9,615 nt of DNA, taken from positions 1-9,615 of the forward strand of contig CAJWHX010000100.1 of the NCBI GenBank assembly GCA_913040875.1, written 5' to 3'. Positions within the stretch are counted from its first letter, which is position 1. Each line of letters starts with the position of its first letter. Both the position numbers and the translations under genes were made by a program. The notes beneath the pieces were generated by a model that saw only the letters and a program-made list of their open reading frames with translations, ran no database searches and had not been told where the DNA came from. Origin of the DNA: an uncultured Pseudomonadota bacterium (lineage in GTDB: Bacteria; Myxococcota; UBA796). Positions 7,852-9,615 of this stretch are shown here, piece after piece.

Positions 7852-7857
7852 GTTCTA

Positions 7858-9504
7858 CTACCACGTACCTTCTATTGACCACGTATCCAAATTCACCACG
7901 GGAAAAGAACCCATTTGTGCAGAAATTTTCTGCTCGCGAGGTGCGGCACCTGGAATATCAGAGCCTTTTTTGTAGGTACCAGTGTGTACCTGAGCGGGTT
8001 TAAACCTTGTTTTCTTCATCACACCTGTATCCACAGAAGTACTGGACCAGCACCAAAGTCCAAAAGTCCCTTCCGCACTCACTCGATCAGCACCCTGCAT
8101 GCGCTGTACATAAGTGGAGATATCCCTGCGACGTTCGTCAAAAATTATACAATCTCCGGCTCCCAAACCCTTCCTGGGCTCTTTGCCAAAGATAGACTCA
8201 TCTAAGGTATATGACCTCAATTGATCCGAAGCGACCAGTGCTGTATTTTTATTGACAACCAAAATCGACTCCTCGGACTGTGTCTCCAAGAATGTCTCCT
8301 TCAGCGTCCATGCCGGATGTGTCCATTCCGGTTGCTGCACTCTAGAAGATACGACAAGATTGTAATAGTCTGACCACTCTAGCCACCACCAACGGGACCA
8401 CCCCAATGTTCCGACTGCCAATACAGCCGGCAATACCCATCTCCAAGCAGCAAACTTTGGGAAGGTCAACCATCGTCCCACTCGAGTCCCCCCAATCACA
8501 ATAGCGATTGTCGAAAATGCCAATGCCGGAGCCATATGATGACAGTGTCCTGACCAAGATCGGTCCACCCCGTGACCATCCGGAACACTCATGTGCAATA
8601 CACACAATGCGACTGCAGGTGCCGCCACCAATGGTGCAAACCATGCCAAAAGCCCGAGTGGAATGAATACAAGCGCATAAAACCGCGTGTGATACACCCA
8701 ACCTTCCAAAAATATTCGTTTCTGACCCAGTGAACCCAAAGCATTTTGAAGAGGCATATCATGGCCACCAGAGTCTAGAGGGTGGTACTTTTGTGCCCAC
8801 CACACGTAAATACCGGCAACAATCAACACCACGGCTAAATTTCGAACCTGCTGTTTCCACTGCCAAACACCGTCAAGCATCGGTCGCGCCATCACAGCAC
8901 AGAAGATAGCCATTGGGATGGTCTCTTCTCTGGGAGCAATTCCAAACAACGCGCCAACAATAGCGGCAATAAGCCATCCAGACTCAAAAAAATTCCAAGC
9001 CCAGACCAAAAATGGCAGGGCAAAACAGAGATCTTGATAGTCTTGAAGTGCAATCGCCATTGTTCCCGGCATGCTGAGGTACACCAGCGCGCCCCACAGA
9101 AATGCCCAGTGACCATTTCCAGTATTCGAGTACTGTCGTCTAGCGATCAAGCCAGCTGGAATTGCTCCAGACATCACGCCCAGAATTAGAATCTTCGACA
9201 ACCAAAGTGCCGATGGACTCCATCCATAGAACCAAGCGGCTATCGGAAGTGTCAAAGCCCGGTGACCCGACCAAGTCCAAGCATCGTCATACCCTCGATG
9301 AACTGTTTGGAACCAAGACCCGGTTTCCGAGAAGTTGCGCATCAGCTGTTCATGAACCGCCATCGCATAAGGTTCAATCGTTTGCAGTGAGTCTATCCGT
9401 GCCCACGATGTGGACACAGCGGTTGAGTAAAACAACCACAGTGCCGGTAAAACGAATACGTACGGGATGATATCCCACGACAACTTGGATTTGAGTGCCT
9501 GCAT
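7858..9504 (-). CDS. DUF2079-like multi-pass membrane protein, possible GT-C transferase
   Basis: The 548-residue product has a first membrane helix (about 13-30), then a loop with D38, E44 and ARIDSLQTIEPYAMAVHEQL, matching the position of the acidic motif in DUF2079 and other GT-C proteins. A GHRALTLPIAAWFYG segment (80-94) fits the His/Pro stretch typical of DUF2079. Further membrane segments lie at about 101-121, 133-150, 160-171, 176-190, 195-207, 222-237, 274-304, 324-339 and 355-370. IAPREETIPMAI holds the paired acidic residues before a helix seen in the family, and HCHHMAPALAFSTIAI resembles its late His-rich helix start. The soluble end contains ILVVNKNTALVASDQLRSYT and CIIFDERRR, like the family's C-terminal region; after about residue 490 the tail is polar. 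DUF2079 function is not settled; a lipid-linked sugar transferase is the structural inference. It is the first gene of the four-gene unit. Confidence 0.8.
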   Translation of the reverse strand: MQALKSKLSWDIIPYVFVLPALWLFYSTAVSTSWARIDSLQTIEPYAMAVHEQLMRNFSETGSWFQTVHRGYDDAWTWSGHRALTLPIAAWFYGWSPSALWLSKILILGVMSGAIPAGLIARRQYSNTGNGHWAFLWGALVYLSMPGTMAIALQDYQDLCFALPFLVWAWNFFESGWLIAAIVGALFGIAPREETIPMAIFCAVMARPMLDGVWQWKQQVRNLAVVLIVAGIYVWWAQKYHPLDSGGHDMPLQNALGSLGQKRIFLEGWVYHTRFYALVFIPLGLLAWFAPLVAAPAVALCVLHMSVPDGHGVDRSWSGHCHHMAPALAFSTIAIVIGGTRVGRWLTFPKFAAWRWVLPAVLAVGTLGWSRWWWLEWSDYYNLVVSSRVQQPEWTHPAWTLKETFLETQSEESILVVNKNTALVASDQLRSYTLDESIFGKEPRKGLGAGDCIIFDERRRDISTYVQRMQGADRVSAEGTFGLWCWSSTSVDTGVMKKTRFKPAQVHTGTYKKGSDIPGAAPREQKISAQMGSFPVVNLDTWSIEGTW

Positions 9505-9510
9505 AGTTGA

Positions 9511-9539
9511 ATTGTAACGCAGTGATGCTCAGTTTTCAG
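9511..9539 (-). promoter_or_regulatory. Candidate promoter producing a leaderless operon transcript
   Basis: On the minus strand CTGAAA (9539-9534, 4 of 6 to TTGACA) is followed after 17 bp by TACAAT (9516-9511, 5 of 6 to TATAAT). Only 6 nt separate the hexamer from the ATG at 9504, which puts the expected +1 on the A of that ATG. No Shine-Dalgarno sequence is present between them, consistent with leaderless initiation. The alternative is a start codon further downstream. Confidence 0.4.
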
Positions 9540-9615
9540 TTCAAATATGCAGACAAATCCAGTTACGAAATTATTCCCCCCCAAACAACCCTCCAAAATT
9601 TTCTTTAATTATTTG

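Noticed and set aside
7051..7975. Two long plus-strand open frames (7051-7530 and 7502-7975, about 158 codons each)
   Set aside because: They lie opposite two minus-strand genes with good starts and protein-like composition. Their translations are rich in Pro, His, Ser and Cys, as expected for antisense shadows.
9575..9582. Run of seven C bases upstream of the operon
   Set aside because: A single short homopolymer outside any gene near the window edge; phase variation is possible in principle but nothing ties it to a reading frame or promoter spacing.

Overview
This window carries six confident protein genes, one doubtful partial reading frame at the left edge, and no RNA gene, CRISPR array or intact mobile element that I can see. 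Base composition is near-balanced. Tandem PKD-type lipoproteins, a small HEAT-repeat protein whose start resembles proteins I associate with Myxococcota, and a protein shaped like a P-loop-less SMC/RecF-type ATPase suggest a Gram-negative bacterium of the Myxococcota / former Deltaproteobacteria, possibly an environmental lineage. That assignment is inference from protein style.

Layout from left to right. Positions 1-286 hold a minus-strand open frame that runs off the edge. Positions 306-3137 hold two adjacent minus-strand genes for secreted lipoproteins, each built from four PKD-like repeats that open with a P-x-A-x-A-G type motif. They are clear paralogues and share a cysteine-containing fourth repeat. 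An AT-rich divergent intergenic region (3138-3446) separates them from a plus-strand HEAT-repeat protein (3447-4169).

From 9504 down to 4194 there is a tight minus-strand cluster of four genes with gaps of 18, 1 and 36 bp, very likely one operon. In transcription order it encodes a DUF2079-like multi-pass membrane protein, a 272-residue soluble protein of unknown function, a second multi-pass protein of the GT-C glycosyltransferase type, and a 311-residue protein whose N-terminus looks like an SMC/RecF ATPase without its P-loop. The two membrane proteins share one layout: an acidic residue in the first extracytoplasmic loop, many membrane segments, then a soluble C-terminal domain. The simplest reading is a pathway that moves sugars from lipid carriers onto an envelope acceptor, but no substrate can be named. 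The promoter of this operon appears to sit so close to the first ATG that the transcript would be leaderless.

No defence system, biosynthetic cluster or phage module is visible. The most interesting points are the paralogous lipoprotein pair, the degenerate ATPase-like protein, the compact GT-C operon with two unknown partners, and the predicted leaderless start.
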